From Hymenopus coronatus (Eukaryota > Arthropoda > Insecta > Mantodea > Hymenopodidae): a stretch of DNA of 64,000 nucleotides. The stretch covers positions 119,175,468 through 119,239,467 of the forward strand of contig CM060888.1 in assembly GCA_030762935.1 (NCBI GenBank), in the 5' to 3' direction. Shown in pieces: positions 21,301-32,215 of the stretch. The notes under the pieces are model-generated. The model made no database searches. It was given only the letters and a program-made list of their open reading frames with translations, and was not told where the DNA came from. Within the stretch, counting starts at the first letter, position 1; every line of letters starts with the position of its first letter. The translations under genes and the position numbers were made by a program.

Positions 21301-21842
21301 CGTTTCTGATGCAACCAATAAGTGCTGTTTTTCAGGATTTTGTGAAGGCTGCCTTAACGTGCAGGAGGCTGCTACTCAGGACCACTGTGTATTGCAAAAT
21401 ATGTATGAACAGAAGGCGTTAACCAGCGAATAGCCAGTGAGAACACAGCAATGTTGCCTAGTTAAAGAAACGTGCTTCCTCGCTATGGCTCTGCTTTGTG
21501 CACATGAAGTATGTTACTTCAAGAAATAGAGCTAATTATTCGTATTTTGAGGCTGATTATCCAAACCGCATGTTTATGCGATATGCCATTTAAGAGATAT
21601 AACTTGACAAAAACCATCCGTCCCTGTCTAACTAATATACAGCGGCCTCAAATACAACTCGTTTTTCTATAAACAATTAACGAAACGCGTTGCTCTTTAC
21701 AACAAGGTAAAATATATATATGAAATAGACCAGGTAGCATTAGGAATGGTCCACTAGTTATTGGATAATAGCCAATACAACACTAGAGAATTTATTTGGG
21801 CTACAGTAAAGAGTGAGATACCAAAATTGAGCAATATAGTTT

Positions 21843-22055
21843 GACTTACGGGTGTTGAGCGGCTCATAAATAAAGACTTCGGCAGAATTATGAGAGAGGA
21901 CTGGGTGTCTCGAGTTGCACATGTCGAAAATTTCCCGCTAGATGGTAAAGCAATTACAAGGGCGGCAAGATGCAGAATGTCATTTTATCTCCAAGACAGG
22001 AATCACATTCAGGCGCTCGTGAATATAATGAAAAACAACTGCGATGAGCTTTAGT
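21843..22055 (+). pseudogene. Unidentified frame, possibly a transposase C-terminus
   Basis: An open run after a TAA at about 21868 gives NKDFGRIMREDWVSRVAHVE, and the frame ends at the TAG near 22054. The W-x-x-x-V-x-H-V-E spacing is reminiscent of the C-termini of some DDE transposases, but I cannot name a family with assurance. It lies inside the span bounded by the LTR-like segments, so it could also belong to that element. Confidence 0.2.
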
Positions 22056-22176
22056 CAGTTCCCTTAGTTTTGTAAAAAGGTAAAGCTTTTGTGAAGCTTT
22101 TTTTATCTTAAATTTATTTTAATTGCTATCGTTCGTTGCTTCACAACTTACAGCTACGCAAGGTTTAGTGTGCGAT

Positions 22177-22183
22177 ACAGCGT

Positions 22184-22242
<59 letters not shown>

Positions 22243-22245
22243 ACT
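22177..22245. repeat. (GA)n microsatellite
   Basis: About 32 GA dinucleotides with a few interruptions. Confidence 0.95.
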
Positions 22246-22299
22246 ATCGTTGCCTTAATCCTTATACTTTATCGGCAACTCTGTTGTACTGTTAGGTAA

Positions 22300-23670
22300 A
22301 CCCACATTCACAGATGTTTTCCGCTTCCTGTAGAGAGCTCGTGAGAAGTTATCTGAAGAAGATACTGAGTCGCGCATATTTCAGCCCGCGGCGATGTCCC
22401 TAAGAAAGTGAAGTGGTAGTGAAAATTGGAACTAGATCATATAGTGAAATGAAGGGGAGAAATTTCTGATGCAACAGTGAAACTGGAACAAGTCACACGG
22501 CTGTCAAAGAGTGGGATCTCAAAGCAACGATGGATGAAATGCTTAAAAATTTATTTGGCAGAATGGAAATAATGGAGAGTGAAATTGAGTAGTATAATTT
22601 ACAAAATGGAATTAAGATAAAATTAAATTTGTAATGGAGAACGGAAATTAACATTAAGATATATGGAAGAACGAAGCGGAGGAAATGAGATCCGAACTCA
22701 GCCACGCCATTGAGAACAAAATGAAGAAATCATATTGGAACTCGGTTTTGACGATAAGTGAGATACATGAATGACAAAATTAAATCTAAAATGGAAAGTA
22801 AAACTAAGGTGGTCGAAGAAATTCTAGATTAGCAAGGAAAACGCCTAGAGAAGCAGGCACAGGGAAACAAGTGGATGACCAAGTCTAGATGAGCAAGTGA
22901 AGGAAAGTAACAGACTAATGAACGCCGCAGTATAGGAGTTATGCCGTACCCTAAAAGCTAAGACCCATGTCACAGGTGTTCCGCATTACTTGATTGCCTA
23001 ATGGAAAGACTGCGAAACCAGCGAAATTCGACAGTACTTTATGCCGAGTGGACATTGCTTAAAGATGCTCATTATAACAGTGACAGACCGCAGCGAGACT
23101 TTGTGGTGCAAGGAACATTCGTTAAGGAAAGTGTGGGACTCCGTAGACGGAAAAAGACATGGCTAGTGCTCCCGAGGAACAAGATTAAAGTAGAACTCAG
23201 TAAAACTGGATGTCACTTGGATGTGAATAAGACCTAGAAGAAGCCAAGTCATCGATTCTATTGATTGAATCTTCGAAGCGATGAAAAGGGGTTGGCGCCA
23301 GCAATGCAAGATCTACGCAGTCAGCACGAGTGCAAAGGTGCAATGTTGGGGCGCCACCGGGCAATCCTGGAGATAACCACCACTTTGAAAGCAGATACCT
23401 GAAGGTTATCGGATGAAGGCATGCAATGGCCATCTGGTGATCCGTGCAGGATTCGAGGACTAAAGAGAAATCGCCGAAACTGCCACTTTATTGGACGGCC
23501 CATTTTAACAATGTGCTATATTGTACTCAGCTTCAACCACTAGAGAAACCTATCTTGATCGGTTTGCTCCATATATTTGAGCTACTATGAGGAGAGAGCA
23601 TTTGACACAGGTAAATACCCAGCTATCAATCTGCTAGCGCCAAATAAACAGAGACCGCGCTCTGGACCAG
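22300..23670 (+). pseudogene. Decayed internal region of an LTR retrotransposon, gag-like
   Basis: Between the two LTR-like segments. The stretch 22440-22480 (GATGCAACAGTGAAACTGGAACAAGTCACA-type, read in two parts) recurs at 58780-58800 next to another LTR-like segment, suggesting the end of the LTR or leader. Then come ATG-initiated, lysine- and glutamate-rich, broken frames (22530-22920; for example MDEMLKNLFGRMEIMESEIE), as in coiled-coil gag proteins. Around 23342-23370 the frame CWGATGQSWR resembles a ruined zinc knuckle (CxxCxxxGHxxxxC). Many stops and shifts. The 78-codon frame 23001-23237 has no clear domain. No protease, reverse transcriptase or integrase was found, so most of pol is deleted. 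The gag call is inference. Confidence 0.3.
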
Positions 23671-23674
23671 TGTA

Positions 23675-23790
23675 AACACCGCAAACGCTGGTGATGGATA
23701 ACCAGAATCTTCTGGAAGGTTCCTTTCTCTCCGCTTTCAGAGCATTCTAGAATTTTCTGTGGAAATAACTACCTTCTACACATATAAGTG
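23675..23790 (+). repeat. LTR-like segment B
   Basis: The partner of the segment at 21150-21300. It ends at ACACATATAAGTG, a TATA-like sequence, and is cut off right there by an S4 SINE. Downstream LTR sequence could not be located. Confidence 0.45.
23705..23757 (+). promoter_or_regulatory. Two heat-shock-element-like arrays
   Basis: The first is GAATCTTCTGGAAGGTTC (23705-23722), four perfect alternating GAA/TTC units. The second is TTCTAGAATTTTC (23745-23757), three perfect units. A TATA-like ATATAAG follows about 25 bp downstream (23782-23788). This is the spacing expected of a promoter driven by heat shock factor. Confidence 0.55.
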
Positions 23791-23930
23791 TTGCCCTCCG
23801 TTGTGTAGTGGTTACCATGCTAATATCTAATAGTCAAAGTTGTGGATTCAAACCTAGCAGAGGGCGGATGTTTTCGGACGTAAAAATTCTCATCATGGAT
23901 TCCTATGGAAGAGAAATAAGCCGTTAGTCC
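23791..23930 (+). mobile_element. tRNA-derived SINE, family S4
   Basis: Head GTTGTGTAGTGGTTACCATG (A-box) and GTGGATTCAAACC (B-box), then GAGGGCGGATGTTTTCGGAC and CCGTTAGTCCCGCG. This follows the S4 copy at 60.0-60.3 kb block for block, with substitutions. It abuts LTR-like segment B. Confidence 0.65.
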
Positions 23931-24440
23931 CGCGTAATATTTATTTACACGTAAAATAACCTCATGCCTTGAAAGCAAAAGGGTCCCTGGGTTAAACTCG
24001 CTACTTTTTATGTCCGCAAGTCATGATTTCGTCCTATAATGTCATAGATGTGCGGTGAGTTGATCCCACGTCACGATGTATACATAGTGGCGAACTCACA
24101 AACTATAAATTCTCTGATCCAGAAAACACCGTAACCAGTGTCCCAAATAGGCTGACAGGGCTTGATGGTAGTTGAAAAATACATATACATTAGCGTTCAT
24201 CACTTAGTCCTAAGTGAATTAGTGATTATGTTTCTAATGCAAAAAAGTGCTATTCTCCAGACGATGTTAACAATTGTGCCGTGCAGTGAGCGCTGCTGCT
24301 GAGGATTGGAGGTGGATTGTGTTAGGTGACCATCCAAAGAAGATGTCTCGTCGTGGGTACTTCATTACGCCACTATGCAACTAAGAAAGAAAGCGACAAG
24401 AACATCAAGAGAACTTTGTGAAGTGACGGTTAAAATTTGG
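23931..24440. other. Unassigned sequence
   Basis: Mixed composition. No domain or repeat recognised. Confidence 0.35.
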
Positions 24441-24445
24441 GATCT

Positions 24446-24560
24446 CCATGGCTAATTTGGTTAAGTACCTAGCTTCAGTATTTTGAGGCACAGAGGATCA
24501 TAAGCTCAAGTCCCGTCTATGTCATCGGTACTTGTGAATTCATAGGTATGGATGTATATG
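24446..24560 (+). repeat. tRNA-like SINE head, weak
   Basis: CCATGGCTAATTTGGTTAAG and AGCTCAAGTCCCGTC have A- and B-box-like spacing; the sequence is followed by an A-rich tail (24565-24645). Confidence 0.4.
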
Positions 24561-24650
24561 TGTAAAAACGAAAGAAAAAACTAAAATAACATCAACGGGA
24601 AAGATGAAAAAAGAAACATTTACAAAAAATAAAATATAAAAGATATATTG

Positions 24651-24987
24651 AGTCATCTCCTTAGCGCAGTGGTAGCGCAACTACTTACCAAGTAGGAGAC
24701 CTGGGTTGATTCCTGGTACCAGCGTTGGGACTTTTTCCCTGCTGGGAGGCCTAGTCCGGGTTGCAATCATCCTCATGAGGCCTAATTGAGGAGCTATTTG
24801 ATTGAGAAGTAGCGGTTTCAGATTGAAGACGCACTATCCGGTCAAGAGGGACTGGAGACTTGATCACGTCTCACCCTCCAGCACTGCACCCCATTCATGA
24901 CACCTTCGGGACAAGATGGGGGATGCAGCGGCAGCGAGGTAGGACAAGGTCCCTTGTGGACTGTCGTGTCATGGAGTTACGTTAAAA
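24651..24987 (+). mobile_element. tRNA-derived SINE, family S1, older copy
   Basis: Follows the 19.74-kb copy from TCTCCTTAGCGCAGTGGTAG to CTGTCGTGTCATGG. Many CpG-to-TpG-type changes and a B-box missing two bases (GGGTTGATTCC) show that it is older and probably no longer transcribed. No clear target duplication. Confidence 0.93.
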
Positions 24988-25394
24988 TGTTTATGCCATT
25001 GGCATAATCCGGCTTTAATATGTTTGCTTCCTGTTTACATGTTCCCCATTTGCTGATTTGAAGTATTTTGTTTTGGTGTGAGCTGAGGCTACATGGAGCG
25101 AGAGATAAGTAGTCGAAAATGGGTGAGCTTAATGGTGGCCTAGAACGAGATGAGTGAATATGTTTGGCATGTTCGAAATTAAGTCGCGATTTTTTAAATA
25201 AAAGAATTATATGTTTGCCCTGGTTCCTAGTGTTAATGTGTACCTATTTTAATAACGAGGTTCATGTTGACGGCCTCCATGTAAATGTCAATTTGTGTAG
25301 CAACTATCTTCCAGGTCAGACATCGTTAACTAACCATGTTCAAGGTCACATTCCTGAATCGAGATAGCTGTGAACCCCGCACGAAAGCAGTACG
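24988..25394. other. Unassigned sequence
   Basis: No recognisable element. The 67-codon frame 25164-25367 has no known domain. Confidence 0.35.
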
Positions 25395-26150
25395 TTCTGC
25401 ACAACACATTGGCAAACCCAACATGTCGGAAGAAGGGCAATCAACGACAGTTTCTTTATTGTTATGGATGTAGTACGATAGTTCAATCGTGTTAAGATGC
25501 TGGACAGCTTTTTTGAACCCAAAGATGCATTTGGCTTACTTTTTGGAAATGAAAGATAAGCCCGGTGCCCGAGTTGGAAAATGGATGTCAGCTTTGGCCT
25601 TCCTTCAACATTTAAATTCGTAAATATATCTCCACAAGAAAAATACGAGATTATATCCGATCTTATTGGCAAAGTAAATGCCTTCTAAATCAAACCATCT
25701 TTATGGGAAAGGCAGTTGTGTGATAACTCTTGCCATCTTACAAGACTGTCCTTGGTTTGAAGAATTTAAACAGCTTAGCGCAGATTTTTAATGTAGATTT
25801 CGGGAAACTAATAAGCTTATTCAACATGTCCATATTTTTTCTGCATCAATGTCCACCGACTATAATAAATATAATAATATAATCGAAGTAATGAATACCA
25901 ACATGTGAATGAATTCGTTGGTGTGCAAAACGGCATAGAAATCTGATAACTATAGAAATAAATACAATATTCGGCATTTTTTTCCAAAACGAAAATTTCC
26001 TTGATTGCATAATTTCGCTGGCAGAGTATTATGAATGCTCGTAGTTATGTGATCAGGCATTTTCGCTTATGAACATCACAAAATCTTGCTACGTAGATCA
26101 ACTTCCAACTGTAATTTGAAATCTGTACTTCCCTTTCAATTACATGAAAA
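25395..26150 (+). pseudogene. hAT-superfamily (ZBED/GTF2IRD2-like) transposase, decayed C-terminal half
   Basis: Pieces in three frames line up, in order, with the C-terminal half of ZBED5/FAM200/GTF2IRD2-like hAT transposases. First comes a WMSALAFLQHLN-type block (25585-25615; family: WLxDLAFLxDIxxHLN). Then LIGKVNAF and PSLWERQL (25660-25715; family: aFxxKLxLWExQL), and after that FEEFKQLSADF (25760-25790). Finally CDQAFSLMNITKSCYVDQL is found at 26048-26110, matching the dimerization block CEQxFSxMNxxKSxxRxxL. At least four frameshifts or stops intervene. The N-terminal BED finger and most of the catalytic core were not found. Protein-level recognition is by pattern only, but the order and spacing of four blocks make chance unlikely. 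Confidence 0.55.
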
Positions 26151-26826
26151 CTGGCATCTGAAAAGTTAGTAATGGGAGAGCGCAACCAGAAGCCAAGAAA
26201 CATCCGTAGGTGACAAGTGTTTCTTTGCTGAAGTTGGCTCTAACGACAATTTCATGTACACTTTAGTTTATTATTTGAGAAAATGCCTGTTTATCTATTA
26301 TACTGCATTTAAAATGCGTTATTTTTTACAGATAGTTTTGGGCTAACGAACTAAGCATATTATATGTTATACTTAGTTCACTTGCTGTATTCCTTCTTCT
26401 CCCCTCTTCTCCTCCTCCCCTCCTCATTATTATTATTATTATTATTATTATTGTCACTCAATATTTATTTAGTTTTTGTAATTAGTATCTGAAAATATGA
26501 TTAATAAAAGGTCATATCACAATTGCTACGGTTTCGCTTTGAAAAACACGTTTTATATATACCATAAAGGAAAACAGTATACTTATACAAACTGTACTTG
26601 GATGGAGAATAAATATTGAATGTAGTTTTATTATTTTATTACTTTTAAATACCCTTCATCTTTAGTTTCGCAGTTATTAAAACAGTAAGAATTAATGTTA
26701 AACATAACGTTGAAGAAATTATGGAATATAACATTTCTAGCCTTAGGGACGCAATGGGCCATTAAACTCTGTGACTTACATATTACAATCTTCAAATTAA
26801 AGTTAGTTTAGTGAGCGGAGATTTTG
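26151..26826. other. Unassigned AT-rich sequence with an (ATT)n tract
   Basis: A (TTA)n/(ATT)n microsatellite at 26425-26452 follows a C/T-rich run. No coding signal. Confidence 0.5.
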
Positions 26827-27065
26827 TTTCAACTCTTTGTATTGCATTTTTGGAAGATACTAAACTTAAATACCAAGTTTGGTATGTAACTGATCTTTGT
26901 TTTTGTGTTATACTGTTCAAAGACACACATATCTTTGTTATAAATTCTCTTATGTGTTCAGAGGCCTCAACAAACATCAGTTTTTTTCGGTAAGCCTCGC
27001 TATCAAATGTTTGGGAGAGATGTAATACGTTCTCTACCTATTATGTATATCCCGTGCATAAAAAT
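26827..27065 (-). repeat. Family R fragment H
   Basis: Carries TTGGAAGATACTAAACTTAAATACCAAGTTTGG-type sequence, AAAGACACACA, TATCAAATGTTTGGG and a decayed hairpin ACCTATTATGTATATCCCGTGC. Only the hairpin-proximal third is present. Confidence 0.75.
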
Positions 27066-27835
27066 TGGTCCAATTAGATTGTAATAGTGCCTTTTTTTTT
27101 TTTCTCTGCGTGAAACTTCTGTCAGTTAACAATACTTCGACTCTTCCCAACCGGTATCGGTTCCTGTATTTCTCGTGTGAAACGCAAAACGGAACTAACC
27201 AACGAAAGCTCTTATAATTATTGTGAAATATATGAGTGTGTTGCACAGCTGTTCTGTGAAAAGTTTCGCTACAAGGGGCATGCAAGAAAAGGCTACAATA
27301 ATTACAACATTAAGCATTCTAGAGTAAGGGGTGAATGACTATTTGCACGTATTACTAAACTGAACAACAGCAACCACATTTACATATATGACAGCTTTCA
27401 TTAGCGAAATGCAGACGAAAGTTAAGTTTATTGCTTTTATTGATTTGGAATAACTAAATCCATGTTAAGAAAACGATAGAATGGCATAAAAATGCAAAGT
27501 ATAAGCTCTTACATTACACATAGGTAGTTCGGGCACAATTTAGAGTAGGCAAAGTTCTCTGTTAATCCAGTGTTAGATTTATACTAGAAAAAAAAAAAGA
27601 GGTGGTCACATTTGTGGAGGTTTGGGTGAGAGTTTATCAGAATCCAATTAATCAGTTCTTTTCTATTAGGGGCAGCATTTTTATGCCCTTTGACCAGTGA
27701 TGCCAAGAGAGTCTTATTCTTGTATTAGTAAAAGCTGGGCAATTCCTTACTAGTGTAGCAATAATTAGCCAAAAAACGTAGAACAGTCACTCAAATTTAC
27801 TGGAAGAAGCAAGTATATTATTGCAATAGTGATGG
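27066..27835. other. Unassigned sequence
   Basis: Poly-T (27096-27107) and poly-A (27585-27597) runs only. The minus frame 27034-27285 has no known domain. Confidence 0.4.
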
Positions 27836-28605
27836 TCATTTTTGGAAAAAGGTGTGTGTGTGTCTGAACAGCATAGCTCAAACACGAAAGGACCGTTAAA
27901 TACCAAAATTGGTATTTAAGAATGGTATCTTCCAAGGATGCAACAGGAAGGTTTTTAAGAAAATCCCCCCACCCCAAACTACCCTTTACATGAAAAAAAT
28001 CGAAAACTTCGATTTTCTCAAAAATTGCACTAAAGATTTTGATTAAAATCTCTTATATTTAAGATGTTTACATGCCAAATATTATATATCTCTTGAATTT
28101 TCTGGATGTTATTCTGGATGACTTTTATTGAACTTTGTGTAACTGTTAAACCGTAACAGATAGACAAAAAGTTACTACAAAAAATATAGATCACGAATTT
28201 TTTGATAGTGTTTAACGCCCGCTTTTGCTGCAATAGGCGAATAGATCACGATGAGACACACCTTTATGTAATACACCTATATTTTTTTCGTGGAGTTGAT
28301 CGTTTTTGAGATATTTCTTGTTAACAGTTTCAGCTTTAAAAAAACGAATACTTTCCTCATACAGGAATTTGTCAACTCCAGTCCCTACAAACAAAGGAAC
28401 TTCAGTCACATAGCAGCCAGCTTTTGATCTATCACTTTAAATTATGGTATTCCCTTATTTCGCATCTAGGAGACAAGGAAGCAAGTAATAAGACTATTTC
28501 TGCTAATTTTTTTCTCGATTAGCATGAAGTAAAACGAAGCATAAGCTTTTTAACAATAATTTGTTGCAGAGATGTTGATAAAGCATGGAGCATATAAGAT
28601 TTTTT
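27836..28605 (+). repeat. Family R copy I
   Basis: Lacks the hairpin end and begins at TTTTTGGAAAAAGGTGTGTG. It then runs through all later blocks to the far end GAGATGTTGATAAAGC, GAGCATATAAGATTTTTT. A 75-bp insertion-like block (28205-28255) interrupts the GATCACG...TATGTAATAC part. Confidence 0.85.
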
Positions 28606-28967
28606 GTATAAAATACACGATATGCACATATAAGTGCAATGTAATTAAAGATTACAGTTAGAAGTGGTCTCTCTTACCTTTTGATTTCAAGTAAGGATTA
28701 GTGAAGGAGAGTCTTTCAGTCATTAGAACCGAGCATACCATGTAGGACACCTTAGTCCCTTTGTGATTCCACTGTGGCCTTAGGATGAAGGGGAAACCCA
28801 ATATGCTACCGGATCCGAACGACAATGAGCACTAGCAAGGTCGAGGTCCCTAATAATTTCAGAGTGACAACAATTCTGTGATCCTACCTTAGCCATCTTA
28901 AACCCAAGAAGGCGTTTCCAGCTGGTCAGGTAATCAGCAGTGAGGAATACTTAGGATATTTGAATAA
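28606..28967. other. Unassigned, moderately GC-rich sequence
   Basis: 28670-28940 is less AT-rich than its surroundings. It may be an old element, but it carries no motif I can name. Confidence 0.35.
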
Positions 28968-29125
28968 TTAATAAAATAATTAAAATTAAACATTTTAAAA
29001 AAATTAAAACGATTTAAAATCACTTGATTGAAACGTTTTATAATGGACTTATAATAAAATAATTAAAAAAATTAGATACGATTTAAAATCAATTGATTGA
29101 AATATTTATAATGGAGTTTAATTCT
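28968..29125. repeat. Tandem duplication of an 80-bp AT-rich unit
   Basis: TAATAAAATAATTAAAA, then ACGATTTAAAATCACTTGATTG and TTTATAATGGACTT, are repeated as TAATAAAATAATTAAAA, TACGATTTAAAATCAATTGATTG, TTTATAATGGAGTT. Two direct copies. Confidence 0.85.
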
Positions 29126-30319
29126 TATATTGGTTTTAATTTAAATCACCGTCGAATGATCCTTTAACAATGAAACGCAAGAGATAAAGCATATGAAGGA
29201 AACTGATGGGACAGCAAATTCGAAGGAACCACTCCAGTATTTACTTGCCGACCTGGGAAAATCGCAAAAAAATTCCTGGTCAGAGTGATTGGCTTGACGG
29301 AAATAAAACCCGACACCTCCCAAATGTAAGCCTCGCACGTCATCACGTATGCAAATCGCTAGTTTTCAAGCAAGAATTGTTAATGACTCCAAGTAGCGCT
29401 ATTTGAAGTCACATTGGAAAGGGTATACACGTAGTATATTTTAGCAATATCAAATATTGTTGGTCACGATGTCTTATAATTCATCTGGAAAATTAGGATT
29501 TATATAGATATACGTTGGCTGTTGTCTCAGAATTTGGCGAAAATAATTTAAATAAGAAAGTTAACGTCTAGATGGAGCTGAAGCGTGTTTTTCAGCTTTT
29601 GTTTACTTCCTTTTAATATGCTATACCAAAGAACTGAGAAAACCTCCCTTAATGTAAACGAAACTTCATTATTTGAAATGCGGAATAAATGTTGAATGAG
29701 AACCGCAGGCTTTTGTTACTCAACGAAATAGCTTTCCCTCACGTATCTCATTCAGCTCTCTATGGATCTCTTTATTTTCCAGTAAACAGAATATTTGATG
29801 GAAAAATATAACAACCTGTCCGTGACAATTTCAGGGTAATCTAAACAACGGGAAGGACAGAAAGACCACGTAAAATGAGCCTAATAAATCAAATGAAAGA
29901 ACGCTTCAGGGATGTTGTTTTAGAGTATAACATTTTAAAATAGCTTATAAGCACAATAAAACTCCATTCCTCGTCTGTTGCTATCTTTTCTTATAGAATG
30001 GAAATTATAATTTAAAGGTGCAGTTTACTACACTGTTAGGTCATCATTAGCTGTGTGGCATATTCTGCGCATTGTATAGCTGTGTGGAATAGCCGTATGG
30101 ATTACTACCGTACCTTCGTTTTATGCCAAAGACACAAGCGCCTTATGTGCGCATCGGCCGAGCTGCATTATGGCGCTGCGCAAGACGTGTCAAGGGTTCG
30201 TTTATCAGCTGTGATACCTCTCAATTGTTGATTTGTCTTCGATAATACGCGTGTCATGTGTGATTTAAAATAATGGCGTGTTATTTATTGACGCTCTTTA
30301 ACTACTGTCGTTCTTAGCA
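29126..30319. other. Unassigned sequence
   Basis: Overlapping frames on both strands at 29141-29406 have no domain I can recognise. The rest is AT-rich. Confidence 0.35.
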
Positions 30320-30480
30320 TCCCATTCTAAATTGGGCGTGAAAGACCGGTTAATTTCGCTCAGAGGCCTCTCTATTAGGCTTGAGGTTCTTCTAAGTGCC
30401 GTAAATCTACGACACGGGACCAACGGCTTTACTTCCCTTCCGAAGGAAGCCATGTTAAAGATTTTTACACCCGAAGGTAC
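30320..30480 (-). mobile_element. 3' part of an S4-like SINE (minus)
   Basis: CATTCTAAATTGGGCGTGAAAGA through TGCCGTAAATCTACGACACGGGACC and CCTTCCGAAGGAAGCCATG matches the body at 60.05-60.19 kb nearly base for base. The tRNA-like head is absent here. Confidence 0.75.
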
Positions 30481-31814
30481 TATACTTTTTCCTTATAAAT
30501 AGAACTGGTTCCGAAGCGCACACAGCTAAGAATACACAGAGCAGTCAGCGGTATAAGGAGAGGGTAGTGGGGAGGGTTTGTAGCGTAAACATGCATACGT
30601 TCGGTATAATCTGTTCCAAAGTAGCTCATTATGTCTTGACATGCAACGTTTTAACTCATAAAGTAACACAATAAAACAACCACTTCATAATATGATTAGT
30701 AAATAAAAACGCTGTGTGCTTTTACGAATAAAAGTATAAAGTTTGATGCAAAAAAATTAGGATAATAATATGCAGAGCTTCCAAATGACAATGAAAACAT
30801 AAGTCAACCAAACCCGCTCAACATTCATTGCAGTGAATTACAAAACTCATCTTTATTGTTTCGAAAGAAACGGCTCTTCCCCGACACTCAAAGTGTGTGT
30901 GTGCCTACATGTGTCGAATGCCTACATTTTTGTATTTTTCAGTCTGTGCTCTCTTTCAGTGTTTACTGGTTTATCTACCAGCAGGAATTAAACGAGGTCA
31001 GGCAGTGAGCAATACTAAGATAGTGCTACACGTTATGTCACATTGACTTCCCTTCTACTATGACACGTGTTTGCCCATATCTACCTTAATTGTTTGGTAT
31101 TACATTTGTGTTGTATAATATGTCCAGCATTACTTTTTGTTTATCATTTTATTCTAATTTCTAACAAGAATTACATAACCCTTGCTTAAATACAATGCAA
31201 AAAACCTTCTTAATTTATTGTGGAGTTAATCTTTACAAAGTATATAAATAGCGAAAATTAACCTTATATTCCAAAAAGTGCTGTTTTCCAACTAACCTAT
31301 AAGAAGTAAAAAGCAAAAATTCGTATACGGTAATACTTCGAAATCACCAACACATTTCCACAGTGTTTTAGTGAATATTAACGGTGAAATTCGAGATAAA
31401 CTAGGCATTTCGTATTTTGCCTCTGGAGGTTTCCTTATAAACTTAAATATTTACCTATTAATAACTTCATTCACACCAGCATAGAGTGTAGGTTACATTA
31501 GAAAGCGCTTAATTATTCCTTTGTAGCCATCATAAGGTAAAGGGCTGGGTTTATATTGAGATCTTGAAATAAATATTTTAAGGAGAGGAATCAGGAAATC
31601 AACAAAAATAGCTTTATTTGTTACCACACGTGATCTATAATAATAGCTATATAGTAGGCATAAAGTCGCTTATTTCTTTATAAATTTGAATATAAATTCC
31701 TTTTGGTACAGGTTTCAGATGCTGTGATCTAAACAATGGTAATACGTCCAATTACAGTACCGAGGAATGTGTTATTGCTAGTTGTTGCGTACAGGAGAAA
31801 AACTAAAATATGGC
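30481..31814. other. Unassigned AT-rich sequence
   Basis: A TATAAATA near 30494 is followed by a slightly GC-richer 80-bp block, but there is no open frame after it. Nothing else recognised. Confidence 0.35.
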
Positions 31815-31915
31815 ATATTGCCATGGTAGTTCAGTGGTAGAGAAACCGGCTAGATCGTGAGATCCGTGATTCAAATCCCGGCTGTGGCATTGAATAAATA
31901 AAATTATCACAATTT
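31815..31915 (+). mobile_element. tRNA-derived SINE, family S5, first copy
   Basis: GCCATGGTAGTTCAGTGGTAG (A-box) and GATTCAAATCCCGGCTGTGG (B-box) resemble a whole tRNA. The acceptor halves GCCAT and GTGGC do pair partly, so a tRNA pseudogene is also possible. A short A/T tail with AAATTATCACAA follows. Confidence 0.7.
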
Positions 31916-32071
31916 TCCATAATAGTTGGCTACACTATGAATCTTCGGACACAAAGTATTTACAACATTGTAAGTCACCATTGGGGTTGTCATCTCAAAA
32001 TAATGTGACATCACCTTGTGGTTTACCGGGAAACATGCGAATAAGTGAAAAGTTCAATGCTATGCCGGCTT

Positions 32072-32215
32072 GATGCCATGGTAGCTCAGTGGCAGAGTAA
32101 CCGGCTAAAGACCGGGAGATCCCGGGTATGCCATTGAATTTTTCAGTCTGACTCTTCCTATCTAACTTCTGTCCTACACACGTTTTCTGTGAAAAAAAAA
32201 AATTAAAATTATCAC
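32072..32215 (+). mobile_element. tRNA-derived SINE, family S5, second copy
   Basis: GCCATGGTAGCTCAGTGGCAG and CCGGCTAAAGACCGGGAGATCCCGGG match the first copy 250 bp upstream. The B-box core (about 13 bases) is deleted between CCCGGGT and ATGCCATTGAAT, so the promoter is dead. A body and an A-run (32193-32202) follow, again ending in AAATTATCACAA. Confidence 0.75.

Noticed and set aside
31820..31893. Functional tRNA gene
   Set aside because: The cloverleaf is only partly pairable and the sequence recurs as a SINE head 250 bp away; at best a tRNA pseudogene.
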